Source: Chitinophagaceae bacterium
Lineage (GTDB): Bacteria; Bacteroidota; Bacteroidia; Chitinophagales; Chitinophagaceae
Assembly: GCA_016713965.1 (NCBI GenBank)
Contig: JADJOC010000010.1
Location: forward strand, 124,001-188,000
Direction: 5' to 3'
Length of the DNA: 64,000 nucleotides
The notes below the pieces were generated by a model that saw only the letters and a program-made list of their open reading frames with translations, did not search any database and was not told the DNA's origin. Numbering within the stretch: position 1 is the first letter of the stretch; each line of letters opens with the position of its first letter. Shown piece after piece: positions 10,108 to 20,480 of the stretch. Made by a program: the position numbers and the translations under genes.

Positions 10108-10270
10108 GAATTATTCTTACTATAATTAGCAACTTTGCTGCGAAACATAGCATAAATAATGCTGAAAATACATCCATTTAATTGTATTAATTTTTGAGGA
10201 ATTAAAATATAGCTTGTTCTACTTTTTAGTATTAACGTATTTATTAAAATTATTTTTGTCTTGATATTGC
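10108..10270 (+). pseudogene. Fragment of membrane-protein paralogue 3, cut by IS3
   Basis: Positions 10229-10268 repeat the central part of the 7329 gene (DNA match to about 7618-7658, translating to FIKIIFVLI). The IS3 copy inserts at 10271. Beyond the IS, 11539-11560 matches the last codons of the same gene family (ADKESV). Just upstream, about 10167-10215 is repeated at about 12790-12834. The stretch is a mosaic of partial copies, not a functional gene. Confidence 0.65.
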
Positions 10271-10296
10271 TGTAGGCTTCCCATTTTTAGTACGGT

Positions 10297-11215
10297 TCAA
10301 AAGTAGAATAATTTATCATTATAGTTGTTTTCGTTCAACCTATTGGGCGTAGTAAGCGGAGGCGTAGCCGTAGCGTAACGCAGCCCAATAGGTTGATTGT
10401 TTTTTTCTCTATATATTTTTGGTGACAGGCCATTAAGGGCATCATGGGGTCTGGTACAATTATAATCATCTACCCACGTTTGTGTTACCTCCCTTATCTC
10501 ATCAATGCTGTCAAACAGATAAGCATCTAATACAGATTCCCTGTATGTTTTATTAAAACGTTCTACATAGGCATTTTGAGTAGGCTTGCCAGGTTGTATG
10601 TATTTAAATTCGATCTCATTAGCCACGCTCCATTGCCTGGACAACTTAGCTACGAACTCAGGCCCATTGTCCATGCGTATTTTTTGAGGTTTGCCATAAC
10701 GGTTGATTAGATGTTTAAGCACCCAGATCACCCGGCTACTCTTTAAAGAATAATCAGTTTCAATAAATAATATTTCCCTATTATAGTCATCTATTACATT
10801 AAAAGAGCGGAACTTGGTACCATTGCTAAGGGCATCACTCATAAAATCTATGCTCCAGGTTTGAGTAAAATAATCAGGCTTGCTTAATGGTTCCTTTACT
10901 CTTGCAACAAGACGTTTCTTTACCTTACGGCGCAAGGGCAGGCCCATCTTTTTATACACCCTGTGCAACCTCTTATGGTTAATAACCGTCCTGTATTCCT
11001 GATGCAGTAGTAACATTTCCAAAACCTTCTACCGGGTTCTGTTTTGCAAGGTTTTCCAGTTGTACCATAACCGTTACATCATCTTTTATACTTGTATAAC
11101 ACAGACTGCTGCGGCTTAGCTTTAATAAACGACACACCTTGCTGATGTCTTTTGGCCGCTCTTTGCGCATATCAACAATAATCATTCTTTTATCGCAAGG
11201 CTTTAAAGCTTTTTT
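10297..11215 (-). pseudogene. IS3 orfB (DDE transposase), copy 1, frameshifted
   Basis: The rve-type catalytic core shows the acidic residues in TWSIDFMSD, IRMDNGPEF and YVERFNKTYRESV. The N-terminal helical part (MIIVDMRKERPKDISK) lies in another frame because bases are missing near 11000-11035 compared with copy 2. The C-terminal part (10297-11022) is intact and ends YNDKLFYF. OrfB would be made as an OrfAB fusion by -1 frameshifting at an A-run. Confidence 0.88.
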
Positions 11216-11466
11216 CGATGACGTATTTGGCAGTGTCAAGCTCCATCGCAAGGTTGGCATACATTTTTTAACCGGGCATTTTCTTCTTCCAGTTCCTTAA
11301 TCCGCTTCAGCTCAGTTGCTTCCATGCCGCCATAACGCTGCCGCCATTTATACAACGATGCTTTGCTTACACCATGATCACGGGTGATCTCTTCGGCGCT
11401 TTTACCGTTATCAAAATCTTTGAGGATGCCTGCTATCTGGGCAGGACTAAATTGACTTTTTTTCAT
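11203..11466 (-). pseudogene. IS3 orfA (HTH), copy 1, frameshifted
   Basis: The product begins MKKSQFSPAQIAGILKDFDN with a helix-turn-helix (EEITRDHGVSKASLYKWRQR) and a leucine-zipper-like segment (LKRIKELEEENARLK). The frame is lost near 11270 in an A-run that is two bases shorter than in copy 2, so the normal end (ELDTAKYVIEKK) reads in another frame. Confidence 0.85.
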
Positions 11467-11538
11467 TGTTTTACGTTTTTAAAGTTACAAATTTTGTCTA
11501 CTTTTAAAACGTACTATTTTCAGGGGAGCTTACATTGC

Positions 11539-11788
11539 TGATAAAGAATCTGTATAATTATTTAATTTTTTTGTCCAATCGGGTTTTCGTTAGAAACCTG
11601 ATGCTGAATGTTTTTTAATTTTATTACTGCCACTTTTAATTTTTGCAGAGTGGTGTGTTTTTAGTTTATAGTTGCCTTAGGCAGCGGGGTTTCATGCTAG
11701 CGCTGCTGGCTATGCGATGAAAACCCCGCTTGGACGAAAGCTTTAGGTTTAACACCTTGAGCAGGCTGGTTGTTTAAAAAGTTGGTAG
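11539..11788. repeat. About 200-bp direct repeat, copy A
   Basis: Starting with the last codons of a membrane-protein copy, this stretch (to about 11745) is repeated at about 12580-12782. Each copy has two GC-rich inverted repeats, one around gggttttcgttagaaacc and a larger one with arms gcggggtttcatgc and gcgatgaaaaccccgc. The first sits just after the stop codon of the gene fragment and may have been its terminator. Copies A and B show several single-base differences, so the duplication is not very recent. Confidence 0.75.
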
Positions 11789-12516
11789 CCCCTCACTAGC
11801 GCAAGTATGCAGCTTAGCTTTGCAGCCAAGCGTACTTGTGCCAAATTCTACTCTATACAACTAATAAATCTAACTTAATAATTTGCAATAAACCTTTGCC
11901 ATTATAATAATCTATAGCACTACTAAACAACCAGTCTTCCGGTTTGGCTACAAATCCGGCAGTTACCGGGTTATAATGGATATACTGCAGCTTTTGATGT
12001 GCCATTTCATTATTAATAATTTCTATCGGGTGATTGTGTTGTTGCCACAATTGAAAATTTATGTTATTGCTGTTTTTCTTTCCAGCTCGTTCCATCATCC
12101 ATAACATCCATTCTTTCCTGCTTTCTATATTATTCTTTTGTATGGCTTTGTGTAATTCTTCAGAGGTGTGCCGCTTTAAATCTCTCATAATATTTTGCAT
12201 AGGGTCTTTAACAGATCCAATAAGCAAATGCACATGGCTTGTCATAATACACCAGCCATATAGTTCCAATCCTTTTTCCCTTTGACAATATTCCAGGCTT
12301 TTTACAACTACTTCTTTATATTCATTCCTGATAAATAAATCTATCCAGTTTATTACCGCAAAACTTACAAAATACAATTTATCATTATCAGTAAATTTAT
12401 ATTTCCTGCTCATTTAATAAATTTATAAATAAAGTTGTATTTATTTTAAGATGATTTTACATGGCACAAGTACGCCAACACACTTGCTTGCCCTGCATAC
12501 TTGCGCCGGAATGGGG
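11789..12516 (-). mobile_element. RAYT (REP-associated tyrosine transposase) element with REP-like ends
   Basis: The left end (cccctcactagcgcaagtat) and the inverted right end (ccccattccggcgcaagtat) match and bracket the transposase at 11853-12413. Each end holds a REP-like stem built on gcgcaagtatgcag and gtacttgtgcc. A non-autonomous relative with the same ends lies at 12836-13002. The right end abuts a membrane-gene fragment (12517-12603), so the element sits inside or beside a broken copy. Confidence 0.75.
11853..12413 (-). CDS. REP-associated tyrosine transposase (Y1_Tnp)
   Basis: This 186-residue protein has the single-tyrosine HUH transposase pattern: the HUH-type motif TSHVHLLIGS around residue 60, the segment LQYIHYNPVTAGFV, and near the C terminus WLFSSAIDYYNG. 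Length and order match the RAYT family, which acts on palindromic REP sequences as single-stranded DNA. Matching palindromic ends flank the gene on both sides. The frame is intact, unlike most mobile genes in this window, so this element could be active. Confidence 0.93.
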   Translation of the reverse strand: MSRKYKFTDNDKLYFVSFAVINWIDLFIRNEYKEVVVKSLEYCQREKGLELYGWCIMTSHVHLLIGSVKDPMQNIMRDLKRHTSEELHKAIQKNNIESRKEWMLWMMERAGKKNSNNINFQLWQQHNHPIEIINNEMAHQKLQYIHYNPVTAGFVAKPEDWLFSSAIDYYNGKGLLQIIKLDLLVV

Positions 12517-12603
12517 ATAGTTATTGTAGAGTATTTGCTTTTTATAAAAGCTTGCCGGGCTGCGAAGGATAGTGTAGATATGGCTGATCAAGAATCTGTG
12601 TAA
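12517..12603 (+). pseudogene. 3' fragment of membrane-protein paralogue 4
   Basis: The sequence translates to IVIVEYLLFIKACRAAKDSV and ends ADQESV, matching the C termini encoded at 7170-7252 and 7940-8024. It begins directly at the right end of the RAYT element, and no 5' part is left on the other side. Confidence 0.8.
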
Positions 12604-12835
12604 TTATATTAATTTTTTCGTCCAAGCGGGGTTTTCGTTAGAAACCCCGATGCTGAATGCTCTTTAATTTTTATTACGCCACTTTTAATTTTTGCAGAGT
12701 GGGTGTTTTTAGTTTATAGTTACCTTAGGCAGCGGGGTTTCATGCTAACGCTGCTGGCTATGCGATGAAAACCCCGCTGAGACTGAAAATCCATTTAATT
12801 GTATTAATTTTTAAGGAATTAAAATATAGTCTGTT
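12604..12835. repeat. About 200-bp direct repeat, copy B, plus short repeat
   Basis: About 12604-12782 repeats 11560-11745 (see copy A), with the hairpin agcggggtttcatgc / gcgatgaaaaccccgct at its end. About 12790-12834 repeats 10167-10215. No coding capacity is seen. Confidence 0.75.
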
Positions 12836-13002
12836 CCCCATTGCAGCGCAAGGTATGTAGCTTAGCTTAGTAGCCAAGCGTACTTGTGCTATTGCATACT
12901 CTAAAAATAGTTCAGAGTTGCGGTTCTTATTTTAAATAACTTTTACAAGGCACAAGTACCCAACCGCACTTGCTTGCCCTGCATACTTGAGCCGGAATGG
13001 GG
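12836..13002. repeat. Non-autonomous RAYT-type MITE (167 bp)
   Basis: Its outer ends (ccccattgcagcgcaag at left, cttgagccggaatgggg at right) are inverted relatives of each other and of the ends of the RAYT element at 11789-12516. Internal REP-like stems (aagcgtacttgtgc and ggcacaagtac) are present, but the transposase gene is absent. It abuts the 5'-truncated dehydratase remnant that begins at about 13005. Confidence 0.7.
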
Positions 13003-13004
13003 AA

Positions 13005-14277
13005 GTATGGCAAATCAATTTTCGTTTCTTCCAAGATTAGTATATAAAGATGTCATATTGTTTGAAGCCACATGGCAGCTATCAAGAAAAAATTTTGAAA
13101 TCCTATTACAAAATCCAATTACTGAAAACACGTTATCCATTTTTATAGAAAAATGGAAATTACCCAGATATATTACATTGGTTGATAATGATAATAAATT
13201 ATTAGTTGACTTACAAAGCAAAAATTCAGTAGAAACATTTTTTACACTCGATTAAAGACAAAAAAGCGATAATACTGAAAGAGTTCTACTTTCCCAATGA
13301 GCGAATCGTTAAGGATGAAAAAGGGAAATTTTTATAATAATGAGTTTATTGCTCCATTAATAAAGACTGAAAAAGTATATAGTAGTAGCACATTAAATTT
13401 AAATGATCATCAGGTACAAAGAAATTTTCCCCCTGGATCAGAATGGGTTTATTATAAACTTTATTGTGGAATCAAATCGGCAGATAAAATATTATTAGAG
13501 TTAATATATCCATTAGTAGTTAAGTTTTTGTCCGACAACAAAATAGATAAATGGTTTTTTATACGATATAATGATCCGGATTTTCATTTACGATTAAGGT
13601 TTCATTTAACTGATAAAAATAACTTTGGTGAATTTATTAAAAGTTTTTCCTCAATTATAGCAGATTTTGAAAAGGAGAATATTATCTGGAAAACAGACTT
13701 AGCTACTTACCAGCGTGAGTTAATTCGCTACACTCCTCCAGCTATGGATTTATCGGAAACTTTATTTTGTATTGATAGTATGCAAAAGTTACTTTTTTTA
13801 AAGGCTACTGCCGGAGATGAAAGAGAAGATATAAGATGGCTTTGGGGAATAAAAATTATTGACCAAATATTATATGCTTTTAATTTTCCCTTAGAGCAAA
13901 AATATCTACTGGTACAAACATTGAAAGATAATTTTTCAAAAGAATTTAATGTATCAAAGATATTCTTTCAGCAATTGAACAAAAAATATAGATTAAATAA
14001 AATTAAAATAGAAAAAATGATTAAAGGTGAGGAAATATTGATAACCCTTGCTCAATTGGAAAAAGAATACAGTTTTAATAATATAGCCATACAAATACTT
14101 TCACTAATTGGAACTGAAAAAAATTATAATCTTAATAATATAGTTAGCAGTTATATTCATATGAGTTTAAATAGGCTTTTTATATCAAGCCCAAGAATGC
14201 AAGAAATGATAGTGTATGATTTTTTATTTCAATACTATAATGGGGAAATTAAGCGAAAAGCCAATATGAATAATTAA
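13005..14277 (+). pseudogene. C-terminal remnant of a LanB-like dehydratase
   Basis: The first part (FSFLPRLVYKDVILFEATWQ, then WKLPRYITLVDNDNKLLVDL) matches the end of the lantibiotic dehydratase N-terminal domain. After a frame change near 13250 the reading continues as AIILKEFYFPNERIVKDE and then about 290 residues of the thiopeptide-type elimination domain (EWVYYKLYCG, DKWFFIRYNDPDFHLRLRF). The 5' two-thirds of a normal LanB is missing: the remnant begins right at the MITE. No precursor peptide, LanC cyclase or dedicated transporter is nearby, so it is a relic of a lanthipeptide-type cluster. The family call is from sequence character alone. Confidence 0.75.
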
Positions 14278-14401
14278 ATTGGATAGATGTCTATTGACAT
14301 TCAGGCATAAAATGAAAAACTGTATTGGCCAACACTTTTACCCTCATCAACAATTCTGATTATTACTGAATATATACCCGTTTGACGAACGAGAATTCCA
14401 A

Positions 14402-15062
14402 TTACTTTAAAAATTGTTTTTTACCAATATCATATCTTGCTACATACTCTTTATTAATTATCTTGGTTACAAAGTCACATTTCACCTTCCAATGGCATCT
14501 AATTTCAACTTCATCAGAATCCTTGATATATTTGTATTCAAAGTCTCGAGAATATGTAGCTGAAGTACAGTTTTTCCGTTTCCGTTTCACACGGCTTTCG
14601 TCTGCTTCAGGAATAATTTCACTAATGAATTGTTCGCGAAGTTTTTGTCCATCTAATTCTATAAAATCTATGGAAGGCAGTTCACGATTTTGTACTTTAA
14701 TAAAATCAACTAAACCATAGCTGTATATGCGACCAAAATAAGTAAACAAAGAATCTGTATATAATTTTTCAAAGGAGATATAACCATATTTTTTATTTTG
14801 AATTTTCTTTCCTGTTTCAAGATAATATTGAACAAATTTATCAGTCGAAAACTCTTTAGCAATGTGTAAATAATTACCGTTCCTAATCGCCGAAACTTCG
14901 ATTTTTAATAATTGATTATAAAAAGAAACAGTATCCTTTTTTAGATGATTGTCCCTTCGTGATATTTGAGTATAATGTTAATACTGTGATTACTATACTG
15001 ATTGCTCTCATTGAATAAAAATTATACATACTTTTATTTTTTAAAAATGATTGTACATTCAT
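14402..15062 (-). CDS. Candidate immunity protein for the Rhs toxin, one frameshift
   Basis: From the ATG at 15062 (alternative at 15011) the product has a hydrophobic segment (MRAISIVITVLTLYSN), then after a one-base shift in an A-run near 14948 it continues FYNQLLKIEVSAIRNGNYLH to the end at 14402 (YDIGKKQFLK). The start lies directly after the stop codon of the Rhs gene (15065), so the two are translationally close. Small unrecognised genes abutting a polymorphic toxin C terminus are usually its immunity gene; that is inference here. A membrane or signal segment would fit protection in the periplasm. No known family is recognised. Confidence 0.5.
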
Positions 15063-18000
15063 CGTTATCTGTTTATAAGCATAGGTGAGGCGTAAATACC
15101 TGCTTGCCTAAGCCACAATTGAGAATATAATACCATAGGATGAATATTAATAGGTAGGGTTGGTATTCCGACACCCCATAAAGCATGAGCAACATGGCTT
15201 TGGCAACCGAAAAGTGATGTACCATATTTCAAATTGCCAATACCCCAAGAACCTATACCGCTTTTAATTCTATCAGTCATAGATGATAACCATTTCCCAT
15301 TTACATTGTTAATAGATAATGAAGAAAAATTTTTTCCCATATCACCATAATATTTCCCTGTGGTTGTATGTGTCGCCCAGTATCTAGCATAATCCAGGTT
15401 ATTAATTAAATTATTATCTCCAGTATATTATATAAGCGCCAGCAGGAGCAGGGTCATGGGCAACAGAAATATCAATACCTTGATTTTTATATTCACCTAT
15501 AAGCCTCGCATGATCTACATCCCCTGATTCTGCCCTATATTCAGCATTTATACCTTTTAGACCTGCAAAAGCATCCTGCAAATTCGCCATTGCACCAAAA
15601 CTATATCCTAAATTTTCCATAAAACTATTTCCTTTCTTACCCAAATATCCTACTTCATTTTCAGAAAAATTATACGATGCTGCACCCAAACTAAATACCA
15701 AGGCTGTTTGTCCTCCACTTAATATACTCATTCCTGCACTATTTATAATTGAACTTGTTCCTATTGCAAGGGTTTGACTGAATGCAATACTAGAGGCTCC
15801 AATAGCACCGCCTACACCTCCAGATGCTCCACCTATTACTGCTCCTCCAAGTATATAACCTGCCATACCCCAACCTGTCGCCCCCTTATCTTTTCCTAGT
15901 TGGAAGCCGCTATATCCTCCTATCGCTGCACCAACAATAACAGGTACAAACCATGCCAGTCTACCATCAGGATCAACACTCATTACCCAATTATTCCCCA
16001 TTCCTGTATAGCCGCTTGCAAACTGATCAGCTGGGTCTTGTTGTAAAAAGCGGCCGATTTGCGGATCATAATTGCGTGCTTCAAAATCGTAACAATCTAC
16101 ATCAAATTCTTCATCCAATTTTTTAGATTGATAACCCAAACTATTCTGCACACCAGGTAAAGCTTTGCTGCAAAGAGCCGTCATTTTTGAACCAAATGGA
16201 TAATAATGGTTTTCTTCAACAATAGGCCCTCTTGTATGCGATACCTGGAAATTATCAAAGTAAACTAAATTATTACTTTCATTGTTAACATATACATAAA
16301 TATATCCGTTCTTAGGAACTTCAATATTCGTTTGTATGATTTGTTGCCTGCTTCCAGCTACCGTAACAGCTACAATTTTACTGTTCTGGCTTACAAAACG
16401 AAACTGTTCATCAAAAAACAATATATTGAGATATGCCTTGGGTAATGTACTGGGACCATTAGCGTTTTGAGGAGTTAATAATGTATTTAATGGTGTAGAT
16501 CCGTTCAATTGCTGGGTAATGCCTGCACCATTTCCTTTTAATGCAGCAGGGGCATTAACTGAATTTAAAAATGTAGATAATATACTTGTGAGAGAATTAA
16601 GACCATTTGCATTAACATTGTTTGCTGCCTGTGCAGGAAAAAAATAATCAACCTGTACATTTATTTTATCTTTTGACATTACTTTCAATAGCTTATTTAC
16701 ACCAAGCGATTGAGCGTTTTTTTGTAAAAGCTGTACTTTATCACCATTGGTTGTAGTGTTGCCGAAAGCAGCAGGCCTGGCTGTAAGCCCAATACTGGTA
16801 CGGTCATAATAAAGTTGCTCGGTTGCAATATTTGCTGCTTCTAAAGTAGCAGAAGGATACATATCTGTACGCTGCTCATCAGTTAAAATCATTCTTATAT
16901 TGCCTAAATGATCTTTTATAAAATAATCATAAGCCCAGCTATTGGCAACTGGCCGTACACTCCCCTCCTCCGTATATACAAATTGTAATACATCATTTTT
17001 ATAGGTATAGCCTCCTATATATGTATAAGTTGTACTTTGGCCAATAAGCGGTTGAACGATTTTTTGTAAATTTCCCCCCGAAGCGTCATACACATATTTA
17101 ATTGTACCCTTACCATTAATTTGAATCTGTACCGGTTTATTTAAATGATTATAAGTAATAGATGTTATAGCTTTATTATTGTCGGATGTGATATTACCAT
17201 TAACATCATACTGGTAATCATTATCTGGTGCTCCTAGTATATTGTTCTTGAAATCACCTAATACATTTTCAGTAGCATTAGGTGACGTACCAGCAGCAGC
17301 AATTTCGTCAACCGCCCATAATTTATTGCTGTAATTGTTAACTGCATAGCGATAAGTAAGGTTATCAATTACATCGCTTTGATACAATTGCAACCCTTTT
17401 TGTACCATTGATTTTATATTACCGTTTGCATCATAGGCAGTTAGTGGATTACTGCCATCACCTAATTTTGTACTGAAATCAATATTGGCACTATTGTTCC
17501 ATGCCCCATTATATTGCGTAAAATCTGATTTCAATAACCGGTTGGCAGGGTCATAGCTGTAACCCAAAGCCCTTCTTTCTCCATCGCCAATGCTTCTCCA
17601 CTGAACTCCGGCAATATTTCCATTATATTGGGATTGAGTAAATCCAAAATCTTTATTTAGTATCTGACCAAAAAAACGATCATTTGTAACTCCTTTTACA
17701 AAAGATTCATTCATGCTTTTTAAACTGCCATTTAAATTGTAGGCATAGTCAATAGTTGTTACAGGAGTATTATTGGGGAGTTTTCCCAGTTCAACTTTTA
17801 TCAACTGGCTTTGCTCATTATAAACATTATTGCTTAATAATTTTTCAGGATCATTATTTATTCTTTTATAAGTTTTTAAAATTCTTCCTGCGTTATCAAA
17901 TTCAAATCTTGTATAAATATTATGGGTTTGATTATTATTGCCAGCTTTGGTATGCTTTTGCCGGGAGGTCAATATTTTACCATCATAACCATATTGAGTT

Positions 18001-19309
18001 GTTAAAACGTCTGTACCGCCAGTTTGATTTGTCCCATGTGTCTGAATTATATTTCCATAATCATCATAAAAAGGTACGGTGTATAAATATTGCACAGGGT
18101 TACTATTAAGCACTTTAGTTTTTGTACCTGTAACCAAATTCAAAACTTGCTGTGATGCTTTAATGGTTAAAGGATAAGGATACTGGTTAGCAGGCGTAAT
18201 ATTTAACCAATTGCCTTGCAATTGTGATGCATCTAAAGTAGCTGGTAGTCCACAATTACAGGAACTGATCCAGTTATAATTGTCATAATAGTTTTCTGTT
18301 AATATTTCATAAGTACCTATAAGAGCCGGATAGCTAATACTGTTTTCTGCCTGTTGCTGGTGGTATACCCTATTTTGAGCATTTGTCCATAAGCCGGTTT
18401 GTTTTATTCTATCCTGATCATCATACAAAGTATATTGCCATTTTCCGGCAGCTAGTAAATTTCCATCCTGGAAAAGAACCGGCCTGTCTTTCGCATCATA
18501 AATTGTACATACTTCATTTGCACCAGGAGCTTTTGTAATAATTAATCTCCCTTTATCATCATAGTCATACCTGTAGCACAATTCTTTCAAAATATCTATT
18601 GAAGGTTGTATCCATGCATTCGCAATTAGCCATTCTACAGCCCTTGGAGTAATGGTATACCTTAATTTATTCATATCATCATAGATATATAAAGTATTTA
18701 ACCATCCGTCATAACTATTGATTACTGCTGCACCATCATTTTTAATTTCAACTTTAGTAAATAAAACTTTTCCTTCTTTGTCTTTATAAGTAACTACTCT
18801 TTTTCCATGAGGATCTATAGTTGTTCCCCGATATAAAGAAGCTGCTGCATAAAATCCGGTAACAGAAGGAATTGAATTAATAGCCGAGGCAATTGTCCAA
18901 ATCCTTAACTCGTTAGCCCCGTTAGATTCGTATTTCATTGAATTTCCCCTAGCACTACCTGCATAGTTATTGCCTGGCTGCATGGTTTTCTCAACATTAT
19001 TAAGAGGTGAGTTATCAAAAATAGTCTGGTTATAATAAACCTTTTCCCCGGCATACTGTGGTTGCGATTGCATAAAGGCGGCCTGTTCAGCAAAAGCATT
19101 TAATTTAATTTTGCCATCTGCTGATGCAGAAGGATAGGAAAGGTATTGAAACACTTCCCTACCCGCCTGGTCATATATTTTTGGAGAAACTACATCTTTA
19201 CCGACAGGTGTAATACCACGAACAATTTTTTGTAAATTTCTTCCTACACCATCGTTATAGTCTGTAGTTTGTATCACTTCTTTTGTAGGCTTCCCATTTT
19301 TAGTACGGT

Positions 19310-20228
19310 TCAAAAGTAGAATAATTTATCATTATAGTTGTTTTCGTTCAACCTATTGGGCGTAGTAAGCGGAGGCGTAGCCGTAGCGTAACGCAGCCCA
19401 ATAGGTTGATTGTTTTTCTCTATATATTTTTGGTGACAGGCCATTAAGGGCATCATGGGGTCTGGTACAATTATAATCATCTACCCACGTTTGTGTTACC
19501 TCCCTTATCTCATCAATGCTGTCAAACAGATAAGCATCTAATACAGATTCCTGTATGTTTTATTAAAACGTTCTACATAGGCATTTTGAGTAGGCTTGCC
19601 AGGTTGTATGTATTTAAATTCGATCTCATTAGCCACGCTCCATTGCCTGGACAACTTAGCTACGAACTCAGGCCCATTGTCCATGCGTATTTTTTGAGGT
19701 TTGCCATAACGGTTGATTAGATGTTTAAGCACCCAGATCACCCGGCTACTCTTTAAAGAATAATCAGTTTCAATAAATAATATTTCCCTATTATAGTCAT
19801 CTATTACATTAAAAGAGCGGAACTTGGTACCATTGCTAAGGGCATCACTCATAAAATCTATGCTCCAGGTTTGAGTAAAATAATCAGGCTTGCTTAATGG
19901 TTCCTTTACTCTTGCAGCAAGACGTTTCTTTACCTTACGGCGCAAGGGCAGGCCCATCTTTTTATACACCCTGTGCAACCTCTTATGGTTAATAACCGTC
20001 CCTGTATTCCTGATGCGGTAGTAACATTTCCAAAAACCTTCTACCGGGTTCTGTTTTGCAAGGTTTTCCAGTTGTACCATAACCGTTACATCATCTTTTA
20101 TACTTGTATAACACAGACTGCTGCGGCTTAGCTTTAATAAACGACACGCCTTGCTGATGTCTTTTGGCCGCTCTTTGCGCATATCAACAATAATCATTCT
20201 TTTATCGCAAGGCTTTAAAGCTTTTTTT
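19310..20228 (-). pseudogene. IS3 orfB (DDE transposase), copy 2, late frameshift
   Basis: The frame is open from the A-run slippery site near 20228 (KRMIIVDMRKERPKDISK) through the catalytic motifs SIDFMSD, MDNGPEF and YVERFNKTYR. It is lost near 19550 by one missing base compared with copy 1, so the last 80 residues read in another frame. Confidence 0.88.
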
Positions 20229-20480
20229 CGATGACGTATTTGGCAGTGTCAAGCTCCATCGCAAGGTTGGCATACATTTTTTTTAACCGGGCATTTTCTT
20301 CTTCCAGTTCCTTAATCCGCTTCAGCTCAGTTGCTTCCATGCCGCCATAACGCTGCCGCCATTTATACAACGATGCTTTGCTTACACCATGATCACGGGT
20401 GATCTCTTCGGCGCTTTTACCGTTATCAAAATCTTTGAGGATGCCTGCTATCTGGGCAGGACTAAATTGACTTTTTTCAT
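20215..20480 (-). pseudogene. IS3 orfA (HTH), copy 2, early frameshift
   Basis: It is the same HTH protein as in copy 1, but one A is missing just after the start codon at 20480. The rest is intact, ending AMELDTAKYVIEKKL with a stop at 20215. The A-run before the stop (AAAAAAAG) is the expected -1 frameshift site for making OrfAB. Confidence 0.85.

Larger units (their letters stand above)
10271..11535 (-). mobile_element. IS3-family insertion sequence, copy 1 (1265 bp)
   Basis: Ends are tgtaggcttccc at the left and the complement of atgtaagctcccc at the right, giving imperfect terminal inverted repeats. A 3-bp target duplication tgc flanks it (10268-10270 and 11536-11538). It carries orfA and orfB on the minus strand and is nearly identical to the copy at 19284-20549. 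The insertion split a copy of the membrane protein family. Both orfs contain indels, so this copy appears defective as sequenced. Confidence 0.9.

Noticed and set aside
12974..13255. Start of the dehydratase remnant at an ATG near 12974
   Set aside because: The first dozen codons translate the end of the MITE; homology begins only at about 13005.
13005..14277. Active lanthipeptide biosynthesis cluster
   Set aside because: Only the dehydratase C terminus remains. No precursor, cyclase, peptidase or dedicated transporter was found nearby.
17756..18109. Plus-strand gene inside the Rhs gene
   Set aside because: It is the opposite-strand shadow of conserved YD-repeat coding sequence, with no ribosome binding site or family match.
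15414..19313. A 1299-residue Rhs protein starting at 19313
   Set aside because: Its first codons come from the IS3 end. The real gene starts at 20774, on the other side of the insertion.
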